A stretch of 64,000 bases of DNA, taken from positions 186,001 to 250,000 of the forward strand of contig NZ_CABSIF010000004.1 in NCBI RefSeq assembly GCF_902477725.1, in the 5' to 3' direction. Below are positions 50,072 through 58,774 of this stretch, in pieces. The number at the start of each line of letters is the position of its first letter. Positions within the stretch are counted from its first letter, which is position 1. The notes under the pieces were generated by a model. It had not been told where the DNA came from. It worked only from the letters and a program-made list of their open reading frames with translations, and did not search any database. The position numbers were made by a program, and so were the translations under genes. The stretch is from an uncultured Desulfovibrio sp. (GTDB lineage Bacteria; Desulfobacterota; Desulfovibrionia; Desulfovibrionales; Desulfovibrionaceae).

Positions 50072-50359
50072 CTAGGCTTCGCGCTTGGGCAGAATCATTT
50101 CCACTTCGCTGTGGGGGCGGGGGATCACGTGCACGCTCACGAGTTCGCCCACCTTTTTGGCAGCGGCGGCACCGGCGTCAGTGGCGGCCTTAACAGCGCC
50201 CACATCGCCGCGCACCATCACGGTGACAAGGCCGGAACCCACCTGGCTGCGGCCAATAAGGGTTACGTTGGCGGCTTTCACCATGGCATCGGCGGCTTCA
50301 ATGGCGCCCACAAGACCACGGGTTTCGATCATGCCCAGAGCGTTGGCGGAAGCGGTCAT
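50072..50359 (-). CDS. BMC-H hexameric shell protein, PduA/PduJ type (copy 1)
   Basis: A 95-residue single-domain shell hexamer nearly identical to the copy at 46159-46443. It differs mainly at the N-terminus, at SQ in place of EQ, and in the last residues (LPKREA). The core is ALGMIETRGLVGAIEAADAM. The ATG follows AAGGAG. It follows the active aldehyde dehydrogenase gene after 127 bases and precedes pduL by 212. Confidence 0.95.
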   Translation of the reverse strand: MTASANALGMIETRGLVGAIEAADAMVKAANVTLIGRSQVGSGLVTVMVRGDVGAVKAATDAGAAAAKKVGELVSVHVIPRPHSEVEMILPKREA

Positions 50360-50486
50360 AGCTATTCTCCTTGCGTTATTTGCGTATGTTGTTGTGCCCC
50401 TGAGCGGGTCATGCCGTTGGGGGCATTCCGCAATAACGGGCTGTTACGGTTACATTGGGCGGGCACAGGCCAGCCCGGTGTAGCTG

Positions 50487-51998
50487 CTAAAGAACCTTCT
50501 TCAGCTCGGCCACAATCAGTTCGGTGACGGCGTTGATATCAATGTTGCCAGCGCCAGCAGCCGGAGCCGACGTGCCATGACCGCTGCCGGAGCAGCAGGA
50601 GGCGACAGGGGCAGCATGGCTGTCCGCGCCGTGGCCATTGCTGGAGCAGCAGCACTGGGAGTTGAGGTCATAGGCCACACGGCGAATGTTGATAAGGTTC
50701 ATGGGCGTGACGTTGTCGGAAGTCGCGCTGCCGCCAACGGCGCCGCAGCCCAGGGTGAACGAGGGGAACAGCCCGGTGCTGAGGCCCACCGCGCCCTGTG
50801 TGGCGGGCGTGTTGACCATGATGCGCGAAACAGGCTTTTTGAGGCCGAATTCGCGGATGATTTCTTCGTTGTTGGAGTGGATGGCAAGGGTGTGGCCAGC
50901 GCCGCAGTTGTGCAGCAGAGCGGTGCACAGTTCGCAGGCTTCATGCCAGTCTTCCACCACGTAAAAGCCGAGCAGGGCCGTGAGCTTTTCCTTGGAGAAA
51001 GGATACTTGGGGCCAACGCCCTTTTCGTCCGAAACGAGCAGGCGCGTACCCTGGGGCACGTCGATGCCGGCGATGCGGGCGATGGTCTGGGCGTCGCGCC
51101 CCACAATGGCGGGGTTCATGCTGCCATTGCCGCGTTCCATGACGTTCTTGACCTTTTCCAGCTTCTCGCCCTGGAGGAAGTAGGCTCCCTGGGCTTCCAG
51201 CGTGGCGCGCACCTTGGCGGCGATGCAGGATTCGGTGACGATGGACTGCTCGGAGGCGCAGATGGTGCCGTTGTCGAAAGTTTTGCTGCTCATGATCTTG
51301 GTCACGGCGCTTTCGATATCCGCGGTGCGCTCGATGAAGGCGGGCGTATTGCCAGCGCCCACACCCAGCGCGGGCGTGCCGGAGCTGTACGCGGCCTTGA
51401 CCATGCCGGGGCCGCCCGTGGCAAGGATGAGATCGCAGATCTTCATCAGTTCGTTGGTGCCTTCAATGGTGGGAATGGTGATGCAGCTCACCAGATCGGG
51501 CGACACGTTGCAGCTGCGCAGCGCGCCCTGGATGATTTCCACCGTCTTGGCAATGCACTTGCGAGCGCTGGGGTGCGGCGTAAACACAATGGCATTGCCC
51601 GACTTGAGCGAGATGAGCGACTTGTAGATGGTGGTGGACGTAGGGTTGGTGGAGGGCACGATACCCGCAATCACACCCACGGGCACGGCCACTTCCACAA
51701 CCTTGGTCTCGTTGTTGGTGGAAAGAATGCCCACGGTCTTCATGTCGCGAATGCAGGCATAGACCTTTTCGCTGGCAAGCAGGTTCTTGGTCTTTTTGTC
51801 CTGCGGTTTGCCAAAGCCGGTTTCTTCCGCAGCCATTGCGCCCAGCGTTTCAGCCTGGGCAGCGGTGGCTTCGGAAACGGCCTTGATCACGGCGTCCACA
51901 CGCTCCTGGCTCATCTGTGCGAATTCCGGCTGCGCCTTGCGTGCAGCGCGAACCAGTGCGCGTACCTCCTGAATGGAGAGCAAATCCTTATCGACCAT
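50487..51998 (-). CDS. CoA-acylating acetaldehyde dehydrogenase with C-terminal encapsulation peptide
   Basis: A 503-residue CoA-dependent aldehyde dehydrogenase oxidising acetaldehyde from choline cleavage to acetyl-CoA with NAD. The catalytic loop reads FDNGTICASEQ with the nucleophile at Cys247. The nucleotide-binding GVIAGIVPSTNPTSTTIYK precedes it. After the catalytic core comes a Gly/Ser/Cys/His-rich segment (SQCCCSSNGHG and SCCSGSGHG) and a C-terminal helix (IDINAVTELIVAELKKVL), a typical encapsulation peptide. Start follows AAAAGGAGTAAGAA. It is the functional paralogue of the Cys-less protein at 56206. Confidence 0.93.
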   Translation of the reverse strand: MVDKDLLSIQEVRALVRAARKAQPEFAQMSQERVDAVIKAVSEATAAQAETLGAMAAEETGFGKPQDKKTKNLLASEKVYACIRDMKTVGILSTNNETKVVEVAVPVGVIAGIVPSTNPTSTTIYKSLISLKSGNAIVFTPHPSARKCIAKTVEIIQGALRSCNVSPDLVSCITIPTIEGTNELMKICDLILATGGPGMVKAAYSSGTPALGVGAGNTPAFIERTADIESAVTKIMSSKTFDNGTICASEQSIVTESCIAAKVRATLEAQGAYFLQGEKLEKVKNVMERGNGSMNPAIVGRDAQTIARIAGIDVPQGTRLLVSDEKGVGPKYPFSKEKLTALLGFYVVEDWHEACELCTALLHNCGAGHTLAIHSNNEEIIREFGLKKPVSRIMVNTPATQGAVGLSTGLFPSFTLGCGAVGGSATSDNVTPMNLINIRRVAYDLNSQCCCSSNGHGADSHAAPVASCCSGSGHGTSAPAAGAGNIDINAVTELIVAELKKVL

Positions 51999-52001
51999 TT
52001 C

Positions 52002-52541
52002 TTACTCCTTTTCCTTCAGAGCCGCCCGGCAAATGGCGTCTATCAGCGTTTTCTTGTCGGAGGAGACAATCTGCCCGCGCGTAAGCGGAACCTGAAGGTC
52101 TCTGGCCAACTGCCGAAGTTTGTTTATGCTCATGCCCGAGAGCTTTTCCTTGCTCGGGGGCGCGGCCTGCGTGGCGGGCTTCGCCTTGTCGGCGGGGTCA
52201 GTCATGCTTGTCTGGCCTTCCTGTGCGGCCTCTGCCGGGGCCGCCGCCTCAATCTCAATGCTGCGCGGTTGCAACAGCAAAATATGTTCAAGCTCCGCAT
52301 CGGGGCGGGGGATGACATGCCGCGAAACGCACTCCGCACCTTCAATGCGCGCAATGGAGGCCGCTGCTGCGTCCACGGAGGACTGCACGGCAGCCACTTC
52401 GCCCGCGATGGTGATGGTCACAAGCCCGCCGGAAGCAAGGGACTTTTCGAGCAGGCGCACGTCTGCCGCCTTGAGCATGGCGTCGGCAGCCTCAATGGCT
52501 CCTATCAAGCCCCTCGTTTCCACAAGTCCTAATGCCAGCAT
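52002..52541 (-). CDS. BMC-H shell protein with C-terminal SAP/Rho-N-like extension
   Basis: A 179-residue protein. Residues 1-92 form a BMC domain (MLALGLVETRGLIGAIEAAD, VHVIPRPD-like CVSRHVIPRPDAELEHILLL). An Ala/Pro/Lys-rich linker spans about 93-132. The last ~45 residues (SGMSINKLRQLARDLQVPL, then SSDKKTLIDAICRAAL) look like a small helical SAP or Rho-N-type module, often nucleic-acid or protein binding. EutK has a comparable BMC plus helix-turn-helix layout. It starts 57 bases after cutD and the ALDH gene begins 3 bases after its stop. The linker presumably lets the tail reach the lumen or cytosol. Confidence 0.82.
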   Translation of the reverse strand: MLALGLVETRGLIGAIEAADAMLKAADVRLLEKSLASGGLVTITIAGEVAAVQSSVDAAAASIARIEGAECVSRHVIPRPDAELEHILLLQPRSIEIEAAAPAEAAQEGQTSMTDPADKAKPATQAAPPSKEKLSGMSINKLRQLARDLQVPLTRGQIVSSDKKTLIDAICRAALKEKE

Positions 52542-52598
52542 GCTTTTTCTCCTTCACTGCGCAAGGGCGCGGCGCGGGTTTGTCTAAAATGCTCAGCT

Positions 52599-53531
52599 CT
52601 AATGCCTGATAGTCTTCACATCGAGGTCATAGCCACGCAAAATGCTTTCCATTGTCGCCATATCCCGGTCATCAAGCACAGGGTTGTCCTTGATGGGATA
52701 TTCCATGTCGAGCTGGGCGTACTTGCCGACGCCCATTTTGTGGTAGGGGAGCAGATCAACACCCTTTAAATTTTTCATACCTTTGTAATTATACAGAAAT
52801 TTTCCTACGGCGTGCAGTTCTTCCGTATCATCGTTGTATCCCTTCAGCAGGGGCATGCGGATACGCACGTTGCTGCCGTTTTCAAGCAGCCAGCTCAGGT
52901 TCGCCAGTATGGTCTCGTTGCGCACGCCTGTGAGGGCATAGTGCTTTTCCGGATTCATGTGCTTGATGTCGAAGAGGAAGAGATCAACCACTTCGGCAAG
53001 CTGGCGCACAACTTCGGGGCGGGCATAGCCGCACGTTTCCATGGCGGTGTTGATGCCCTTGTGCTTACAGGCAAGCAGCAGGTTTGCCACGGCTTCCGGC
53101 TGGAGCATGGGTTCGCCGCCGCCAACGGTAACGCCCCCGCCGGAGCTCTGGTAAAAGGGCCAGTCCTGTTCCACCACTTCCAGCAGTTCAGAAATGCCCT
53201 TGCATTCGCCCGCGATGGCCAGCGCCCCCTGGGGGCAGGCCTTTACGCAGCGTCCACAGGCGATGCAGTCAAGCTCCCTGTTTACGGTATGCTGGCCTTG
53301 CTCTCCCGCGAGCGCGTGAATGCCTGAGGGGCAGACGGGCACGCACGCGCCGCAGGAGATGCAAAGGTCTTTTTTGTACAGCACATCACAGCGCCGACGT
53401 TGGCTTTCGGGGTTTGAGCACCATTTGCAGCGAAGGGCGCAGCCCTTGAAGAAAACGATGGTGCGTATGCCCGGACCGTCATACATATTGTATTTCTGTA
53501 TGTTGAAAACGATGGCTTTTCTTTCGATCAC
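52599..53531 (-). CDS. cutD: Choline TMA-lyase activating enzyme CutD (radical SAM)
   Basis: A 310-residue glycyl-radical activase that generates the radical on CutC using S-adenosylmethionine. The radical-SAM cluster is Cys31, Cys35 and Cys38 in KGCALRCKWC. Two extra [4Fe-4S] clusters follow in CISCGACVPVC and CIACGRCVKAC, as is usual for GRE activases. SAM-binding GGGEPM is near residue 140. It starts 57 bases after cutC ends. Confidence 0.96.
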   Translation of the reverse strand: MIERKAIVFNIQKYNMYDGPGIRTIVFFKGCALRCKWCSNPESQRRRCDVLYKKDLCISCGACVPVCPSGIHALAGEQGQHTVNRELDCIACGRCVKACPQGALAIAGECKGISELLEVVEQDWPFYQSSGGGVTVGGGEPMLQPEAVANLLLACKHKGINTAMETCGYARPEVVRQLAEVVDLFLFDIKHMNPEKHYALTGVRNETILANLSWLLENGSNVRIRMPLLKGYNDDTEELHAVGKFLYNYKGMKNLKGVDLLPYHKMGVGKYAQLDMEYPIKDNPVLDDRDMATMESILRGYDLDVKTIRH

Positions 53532-53588
53532 GGTGCTTTTCCCCTGCCGTATGCCGTTACGCTTGTGTTGCCGTAAGTACCGGGCGGC

Positions 53589-56147
53589 CTAGAAGTGGCG
53601 CAGCACGGTTCTGCTGATGATTTCGTCCTGAACGTCCTTGCACAGCTCGATGAAGAAGGCGCTGTAGCCAGCCACGCGCACAACCAGATCGCGGAAGTCC
53701 TTGGGGTTCTTCTGCGCATCAAGCAGGGTCTGGTTATCCAGGTAGTTGAACTGCATTTCGCCGTTGCCAAGGATGCTGGCCGTGCGGATGAGGGTGATGA
53801 CGCCCTGTTCGCCTTCGGGGGTATCCAGCAGGCCGGACATGAGCTTGAAGTTGTGCACCATGCCGATGTTCATGTTGTCGTTAGACATCTTGGACACGCT
53901 CTTGATGATGGCGGTGGGGCCTTTGACGTCCGCGCCCTGGGTGGGGCTGATGCCGTCGGAAAGGGGCTGCCATGCGCTGCGGCCGTTGGCGGATGCGCCA
54001 AGCAGCTGGCCGAAGGGCGTGTTGTTGGAGATGGACAGGGTGCCGTGGCTCAGAATGGAGTAGAGCGTGCGGTACTTGCGGTGCTCCTGCTCGGTGAACG
54101 ACACGAGGTCGGCGGCGATGTCGTCGGCGTAGTCGTCGTCGTTGCCGTACTTGGGCGCGGCAAGGCAGTCGGCCAGCACTGCGTCGTAGCCCTTGAAGTC
54201 GGCCTTGAGGGCTTCGTTCATGTATTCAAGCGTGTACTTCTTGTCTTCGTACACAAGCTTCTTGATGGCGGCCATAGAGTCCACGTAGGTGGCAAGACCG
54301 CTCCAGACCACGCCAGGGCCGAAGTTGTACATGGCGCCGCCAGCGGCCACGTCGCAGCCGTGTTCCATGCAGCCTTCGTACATGATGGACATGAGCGGTT
54401 TGGGCGCAAAGTCGCGGTGCACGCGCTGGGAAATGACCGTGGCAACGCTGGACCACTTGGTGATGTAGCAGATCTGCTCCTTCACCGCGGCTTCGAACTT
54501 TTCGTAGGTGTCAAACTGGCTCAGGTCGCCGGAGTCGGGGCAGACCTGCTTGCCGTACCACAGCGGCACGCCGTGGTTGAGCACCAGCTCGATGCAGATG
54601 GGCCACTGGGTGTAGGCTGTGGAGGTCCACTGGTAGAGGCGGCCCGCTTTCTGCGGTTCCACGCAACCCATGAGGCAGTAGTCGCGGGCGTCTTCAATGC
54701 TCACGCCCTTGGCCAGCATCATCTTGATGTGGGTGTCGTCAAAGTGCACAGCGGGGAAGCCCATGCCGGAGCGGATGACGGCCACGATTTTTTTGAGGTA
54801 TTCCTGCGGCGAGGAATTGTGCACGCGGGTTGCCAGCGAGGGCTGGTAAATACGCACGTGGCGCACGGCGTCCATGAGCAGGTAGGTCAGCTCGTTTGTG
54901 GCGTCGCGTCCTTCACGGGTAACGCCGCCCACGCACATGTTCACGAAGGGCTGGTATCCGGCAAAGAACTTGGAGCTGCCCTCGCTGGTGAGCCACATCA
55001 TTTCAGACATCTTGATCAGCATGCAGCCAGCAAGATCAAAGGCCTCGCAGGGGGTCATGCGGCCAGCTTCGATATCGGCCTTGTAGAGGGGGTACATGTA
55101 CTGGTCAACGCGGCCAATGGACATGCCGGTCTGGTTTTCTTCAACCACCAGCAGGGATTCCACGGTCCACACAGCCTGAATGGCTTCCCAGAAGGTGGTG
55201 GGAGCGTGGGCGGGAACGCGGGCGTTGACCTCGGAAATCTTGAGCAGTTCGGCCTTGCGCTTGGGATCGTGTTCTTTTTCCGCAAGCTGGGCGGCGTATT
55301 CCGACATGCGCTTTGCATAGCACATGACGCCTTCGGTGGTTTCAATAACCGACTTGTAGAAGTAGATTTTGTCGATATCTTCGGGATTGGCGTAATCCAG
55401 GTGCGTCAGGTGCTCCTGCGCTTCATGCTGAATGTCCAGCATGCCCTTTTTCATCAGGATCACGTCATAGCCGGGGTTGGAGTCGCCGCCGCCGTTGAGG
55501 GCGTGGTACGAGCAGTCGGACACGTAGGATTCGCCCGAAAGTTCCCACAGACCGGCTTCGCGGTACTGGGCCTCGCAGTATTCGTCAACGGACTTGCCTT
55601 CCCAGTAGGGGAAGATTTCTTCGCGCAGAACTTTCTTGTCTTCTTCAGCAAGATGGAAGGGGTCCTGCGGGCGGGAGCCGATGGTGTCCAGCTCATCGCG
55701 CAGCCAGCGCCAGGAAATGTCGGGCGAGAACGCGCCAGCGCGCGGCGCGCCGTTGGGTGCGCCCACGATGAGTTCGTTATCCTGAATGACCAGGGGCGCT
55801 GTTTCGCAGCAGTAGCGGAAAGCCTTGGCGCGCAGCAGGATGCGCGGCATGCCGGGGTTTTCGCTGTCAATCTTGGTAATGGCGCGCGCACGGTGAATGG
55901 TGATGCGCGGCATCTGCAAAAGATAGTTGGTCTTGAGCTTGAGGTGGCGCTCTGTGGGGCCGTCAGGCACGTTGACGCCGTCAGACACGCCAGCCTTGGG
56001 GCCGGAATGCTGCGCGGAGGCAGTGGGCGTAAGGGTAACAGCCGAGCCGGAAGACGTGGCAAATATCTTGCGCAGCGTTTCGCGCTCTTCGGGCGTCAGG
56101 CTTTTGGTGACTTCTGCTATCTTTTGAGTAAAATCATGAAGATCCAC
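53589..56147 (-). CDS. cutC: Choline trimethylamine-lyase CutC (glycyl radical enzyme)
   Basis: An 852-residue glycyl radical enzyme cleaving choline to trimethylamine and acetaldehyde. The active-site motif GCVEPQ has Cys495 and Glu497. The radical glycine is Gly827 in RVAGYSAFF. Both are offset by six from the D. alaskensis enzyme (Cys489, Gly821), which supports strict orthology. The N-terminal ~75 residues (FTQKIAEVTKSLTPEERETL, then a Ser/Thr/Ala linker) are the extension that likely targets the enzyme to the microcompartment. The gene is preceded by the degenerate dehydrogenase and followed by cutD. It is the defining enzyme of the locus. Confidence 0.97.
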   Translation of the reverse strand: MDLHDFTQKIAEVTKSLTPEERETLRKIFATSSGSAVTLTPTASAQHSGPKAGVSDGVNVPDGPTERHLKLKTNYLLQMPRITIHRARAITKIDSENPGMPRILLRAKAFRYCCETAPLVIQDNELIVGAPNGAPRAGAFSPDISWRWLRDELDTIGSRPQDPFHLAEEDKKVLREEIFPYWEGKSVDEYCEAQYREAGLWELSGESYVSDCSYHALNGGGDSNPGYDVILMKKGMLDIQHEAQEHLTHLDYANPEDIDKIYFYKSVIETTEGVMCYAKRMSEYAAQLAEKEHDPKRKAELLKISEVNARVPAHAPTTFWEAIQAVWTVESLLVVEENQTGMSIGRVDQYMYPLYKADIEAGRMTPCEAFDLAGCMLIKMSEMMWLTSEGSSKFFAGYQPFVNMCVGGVTREGRDATNELTYLLMDAVRHVRIYQPSLATRVHNSSPQEYLKKIVAVIRSGMGFPAVHFDDTHIKMMLAKGVSIEDARDYCLMGCVEPQKAGRLYQWTSTAYTQWPICIELVLNHGVPLWYGKQVCPDSGDLSQFDTYEKFEAAVKEQICYITKWSSVATVISQRVHRDFAPKPLMSIMYEGCMEHGCDVAAGGAMYNFGPGVVWSGLATYVDSMAAIKKLVYEDKKYTLEYMNEALKADFKGYDAVLADCLAAPKYGNDDDYADDIAADLVSFTEQEHRKYRTLYSILSHGTLSISNNTPFGQLLGASANGRSAWQPLSDGISPTQGADVKGPTAIIKSVSKMSNDNMNIGMVHNFKLMSGLLDTPEGEQGVITLIRTASILGNGEMQFNYLDNQTLLDAQKNPKDFRDLVVRVAGYSAFFIELCKDVQDEIISRTVLRHF

Positions 56148-56205
56148 GTTGATTCCTCCATGGTTTGCGATGGCGGCTCCGGCTGTTGCCGGGGCTTGTT
56201 CCGCA

Positions 56206-57657
56206 TCACCTGTTCAATTCATTGAGAGCCTTGCGCAAAACGCGCCGCAGTGCGTCTGAAACGGGGTCGGTCTGGTCGCTCTGCTGTTCCCTGAACGAGA
56301 AGCCGCGAACGCCGTAACCCACCTTGCGCCGATAAATGAGATTCATTGGTGAAATGTTGTCGGAGCTGAATCCGTGCCCGGCCAGACCGCTGCCCTGCGT
56401 CATGGAAGGGAAAAGGTCGGTGGTGAGGCCCATGCCGCCAAAAGCGGCAGGCGTGTTGACCAGCATGCGGGCCACGGGCTTTTTGAGCGCGAACTGCTGG
56501 ATGATCTCTTCATCCTGGCTATGGATGGTCATGGTTTGGGCGTGACCCTCGCGCAGCAGAAGTTCGAGGCATTTTTCGCAGGCATGCCGCCAGTCCGGTT
56601 CAACATAATAGGCAAGCACAGGGGCCAGCAGTTCCCTGATAAAGGGGTCGGCGGGGTCCACGTAGCGGCGTTCAACCAGCAGCACACGCGTGCCCTGCGG
56701 CACGGCAATGCCCGCCTTTTCGGCCAGCACTGTTGCCGATTGCCCCAGCATGGCGCGGTTGCGGCGGCCATTGGGGTGAAACATGGTTTCGCTCAGGGCC
56801 AGGGCCTGCGCCTCGTTGATAAAACAGGCTCCGTTCGCCTCAAATGCCCGGCGCGCCTGCGGCTCGATCTTGCCGTCCACAATGACGCACTGCTCGGCAG
56901 ATGGGGCCAACCCGTTGTCAAAGCTCTTGCTGGCAAGAATGTCGTCCACGGCCTTGCAAATGTCGGCAGTGGCTTCAATAAAGGCCGGGCCGTTGCCCAT
57001 GCCGCCGTAAATGAAGGGCTTGCCGCTGTGGCGCGCAGCCTCAAGCATGCTGTCCCTGCCGGTTACCAGAACCAGAGCCACAAGACGGTGGCGCATGAGT
57101 TCTTCAATGCCGCTGTCGGCGACCATGGTCAGACAGGTCACAGAACCCTCGGGCAGGCCGTGGGCCTGACCGGCGGCAGACATGGCCGCCACCACGCGGC
57201 TGGTGCATTCCACGGCGTGCTGGTGAGGGCAAACCACAATGGAATTGCCCGCCTTAACCGCCGCAAGCACATTGCAGATGGTGGTGGAAACCGGGTTGGT
57301 GCAGGGGCTGAGGGCGGCTATAACGCCCACGGGCACACCCACTTCAAACACGTGTTGCGCAGCATCGGCGCTCTGGGGCAGTTTGCCCACGCAGCGCATG
57401 CCCCGTACGCTCTGTATGACGCGGCGGCAGGCAAAAAGGTTTTTGGCCATTTTGTCCTGCCACACGCCGCATCCGGTTTCTTCGTGGCTCATGACGGCAA
57501 GCGACTGGGCCTCAGCGGCGGCGGCTTCAGCCATGGCTTCCACCACCGTGTCCAGTGATTCCTGAGGCATGGCGGAAAGCCGCGTCTGAGCGTCAGCCGC
57601 GTTTTCAGCAAGGATGCGAGCCTGCTGGATGGAAATAAGATCCTTGTCGCCGATCAT
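56206..57657 (-). CDS. Aldehyde dehydrogenase paralogue lacking the catalytic cysteine
   Basis: A 483-residue CoA-acylating-type aldehyde dehydrogenase. The N-terminus (DKDLISIQQARILAENAADA) and core resemble the active enzyme at 50487. At the catalytic loop the active enzyme has GTICASEQ, and this one has GLAPSAEQ. Pro252 therefore replaces the nucleophile, so hydride transfer to aldehyde is not expected. The reading frame is intact and the rest of the fold looks conserved, which argues for a retained structural or binding role. The C-terminal helix (VSDALRRVLRKALNELNR) resembles an encapsulation peptide. It lies between the tandem BMC protein and cutC. Confidence 0.9.
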   Translation of the reverse strand: MIGDKDLISIQQARILAENAADAQTRLSAMPQESLDTVVEAMAEAAAAEAQSLAVMSHEETGCGVWQDKMAKNLFACRRVIQSVRGMRCVGKLPQSADAAQHVFEVGVPVGVIAALSPCTNPVSTTICNVLAAVKAGNSIVVCPHQHAVECTSRVVAAMSAAGQAHGLPEGSVTCLTMVADSGIEELMRHRLVALVLVTGRDSMLEAARHSGKPFIYGGMGNGPAFIEATADICKAVDDILASKSFDNGLAPSAEQCVIVDGKIEPQARRAFEANGACFINEAQALALSETMFHPNGRRNRAMLGQSATVLAEKAGIAVPQGTRVLLVERRYVDPADPFIRELLAPVLAYYVEPDWRHACEKCLELLLREGHAQTMTIHSQDEEIIQQFALKKPVARMLVNTPAAFGGMGLTTDLFPSMTQGSGLAGHGFSSDNISPMNLIYRRKVGYGVRGFSFREQQSDQTDPVSDALRRVLRKALNELNR

Positions 57658-57677
57658 GTTTCCTCCGATGAACCCGG

Positions 57678-58274
57678 TCAGCTCAGGGCGTAGCGCCTTA
57701 CAAGCCTGACAAGACGACGGTGGGGCGTGGGGATCACAGCGGAGCTGTAAACGGTAGCGCCCATATTGTTCACGGCCTTGATGCCAGCGGCCACTGCGGC
57801 TTGCACAGCGGCCACATCGCCCTGCACCAGGGCGGAGCAGTAACCGGAGGCCACGTTTTCGTAGCCGATCAGTTCCACGTCGGCGGCCTTGATCATGGCG
57901 TCCGCGCCTTCCATAAGAAAGACAATGCCAAAGGTTTCAATCATGCCCAGAGCGCGCAGACCGGGGTCGTCTTCCTGTATTTCGTCCAGCGTATGCGCAC
58001 GGACAATGCCGCTCATGCCGCGCGCGGGGCGGGGCATGACGTTGGTGGCCGTAAGCTTGCCCACAGAGGCGGCAGCAGCGGCGCCAGCGTCAACAGAGGC
58101 CTTTACTGCGGCCACATCGCCCCGAACCATGATGGTAACGAGCGTTGAGCCAACGTTTTCGTAGCCGACAAGATCGACATCTGCGGCTTTGAGCATGCTG
58201 TCCGCGCCGTAAATGGACGGAACCATGCCAAGAGTTTCAATCAGGCCAAGGGCTTCTTCACCTGTATACTGCAT
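57678..58274 (-). CDS. Tandem BMC-domain shell protein (first gene of the choline operon)
   Basis: A 198-residue protein with two BMC domains (about 1-90 and 105-195). The first begins EEALGLIETLGMVPSIYGADSM and has NVMPRPARG near its end. The second begins ALGMIETFGIVFLMEGADAM. In the second domain GYCSALVQGDVAAVQ replaces the usual glycine-rich pore region. It is not PduT-like, because it lacks the CPG cluster motif in domain 1. An in-frame GTG at 58283 is less likely than the ATG at 58274, which follows GAGGTGAGTTGT. It is the first gene after the MerR-type promoter. Confidence 0.9.
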   Translation of the reverse strand: MQYTGEEALGLIETLGMVPSIYGADSMLKAADVDLVGYENVGSTLVTIMVRGDVAAVKASVDAGAAAAASVGKLTATNVMPRPARGMSGIVRAHTLDEIQEDDPGLRALGMIETFGIVFLMEGADAMIKAADVELIGYENVASGYCSALVQGDVAAVQAAVAAGIKAVNNMGATVYSSAVIPTPHRRLVRLVRRYALS

Positions 58275-58732
58275 ACAACTCACCTCGTGGGGACCCGTGT
58301 TCGTGTCCGGGCGTAGCCGGGCGGAGCAAATCTCCTAGTTCCTTTCTAGCCGTTCCCCTATAGGGAAAAGTCAAGCCATATCCCGATTTTTTTCGTCTTG
58401 TGTGTGAAATTTGTTGCAGCCCTTGCGGTGTGCGGGTTTTGGCCCTTTACAGGGCTTTTTTTTGATTTTTCCGCCTGCTGCGCGGCAATGCGAGCGCGTG
58501 GCGGCTGCGGAGCGCGCAGAAGGGTCAGCGGCATTTTTGCGTTTAATTACGGGCCTGTCGCAAAAATGTCTGCTTTTTGCGGCAATGGGCGGCGACCTTC
58601 CCTAAAACTGGAACCTTGGGCCAGATTTGGGGAAGCAGGCGCACACAGATGGTTCAGATTGCATGAGCGCCTTGAGGGTGGGGGGCTGTAAGGGGAAGAG
58701 GCAGGAACGACTTTTGCACTATCAAGGAGGGT
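58275..58732. other. Divergent control region between the choline operon and the MerR-type gene
   Basis: No gene is supported in this stretch. It contains the MerR-type promoter of the operon (58343-58374). The rest, up to 58732, precedes the regulator gene and holds a possible leader for it. No riboswitch was recognised. Confidence 0.6.
58343..58374 (-). promoter_or_regulatory. MerR-type promoter of the choline microcompartment operon
   Basis: On the minus strand TTGACT (58369-58374) is followed by a 19- to 20-bp spacer and CTAGAA or TAGAAA (58343-58349). The spacer holds the dyad TTCCC-N5-GGGAA centred near 58360. Over-long spacers with a central dyad are the hallmark of MerR-activated promoters, and a MerR-family gene is divergent next door. 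Confidence 0.72.
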
Positions 58733-58774
58733 ATGCCCCAAGCCGGACACCGCACATTCAGGAGAGCTTCATGA
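58733..58774 (+). CDS. Possible 13-codon leader ORF coupled to the MerR-type gene
   Basis: An ATG at 58733 follows a strong AAGGAGGG and opens a 13-codon frame (MPQAGHRTFRRAS). Its TGA overlaps the regulator ATG as ATGA. The spacing and overlap fit translational coupling. Conservation is unknown, so it may be chance. Confidence 0.4.
   Translation: MPQAGHRTFRRAS

Noticed and set aside
53595..56225. An 876-codon open frame on the plus strand opposite cutC
   Set aside because: It is the antisense shadow of a GC-rich gene with strong codon bias; the translated product has no domain pattern and cutC is unambiguous.
58275..58770. Cobalamin riboswitch ahead of the PduS-containing operon
   Set aside because: No B12-box or suitable stem set was seen, and the operon encodes no B12-dependent enzyme.
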